Assembly (NCBI GenBank): GCA_947629845.1 | Contig: CANRFD010000025.1 | Location: forward strand, 1-15,823 | Length of the DNA stretch: 15,823 nucleotides | From: an uncultured Clostridia bacterium | GTDB taxonomy: Bacteria > Bacillota > Clostridia > Christensenellales > Borkfalkiaceae | Direction: 5' to 3' | Part shown: one piece after another, positions 15,797 to 15,823 of the stretch | How the letters are laid out: each line of letters begins with the position of its first letter | Position numbering within the stretch: the stretch's first letter is position 1 | Notes under the pieces: model-generated | Seen by the model: the letters and a program-made list of their open reading frames with translations, nothing else | Databases searched by the model: none | What the model was told of the DNA's origin: nothing | Made by a program: the position numbers and the translations under genes

Positions 15797-15823
15797 CAAT
15801 TACCCCGCAGGATAGCGCGGATA

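Noticed and set aside
13520..15799. Antisense open frame of 759 codons opposite the giant lipoprotein
   Set aside because: It has no ribosome site or recognisable domain, while the + strand has a lipobox and repeated Ig/OB modules throughout.

Overview
The window looks like chromosomal DNA of an uncultured, fairly GC-rich Gram-positive-type gut bacterium of the class Clostridia, possibly a Christensenellales/Borkfalkia-like lineage. This placement is an inference, not a phylogenetic result. It rests on strong AGGAG ribosome sites, three lipobox lipoproteins and no outer-membrane components, a Firmicutes-type pyrimidine-nucleoside phosphorylase, and a surface protein ending in a Gly/Cys motif, a membrane helix and a basic tail. 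All genes lie on the + strand. No tRNA, rRNA, CRISPR array or transposase was seen.

Region 1 (1-3690) is a nucleic-acid and nucleoside scavenging cluster: the C-terminal end of a secreted 5'-nucleotidase, a pyrimidine-nucleoside phosphorylase, a thymidine kinase, and a secreted endonuclease I with a Cys/His module, a Gly-rich linker and a C-terminal membrane anchor. Together they could cut extracellular DNA or RNA, remove phosphate from nucleotides, and then cleave or rephosphorylate the nucleosides.

Region 2 (3691-3877) holds a weak terminator candidate and a near-consensus vegetative promoter (TTGACT, 17 bp, TATAAT).

Region 3 (3878-15823) reads as one long operon. Two unrecognised membrane proteins come first. 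Then come the ATPase and two permeases of a CUT1-type (MalK/MalF/MalG-like) ABC importer, a hairpin, the solute-binding lipoprotein, a lipoprotein with an intact-looking staphylococcal-nuclease domain, and a very large lipoprotein built of degenerate bacterial Ig-like and OB-like modules that runs to the right edge.

The main points of interest are: (a) the importer is co-transcribed with a surface nuclease and a giant OB/Ig lipoprotein, next to a nucleoside salvage cluster, which suggests an extracellular nucleic-acid utilisation locus; (b) the ATPase carries a tandem duplication of its C-terminal regulatory domain; (c) the same Cys/His module occurs in the secreted nuclease of region 1 and the giant lipoprotein of region 3; (d) the giant lipoprotein reading frame is broken by a run of eight G at 15781-15788, and removing one G restores a sensible reading frame to the window edge.
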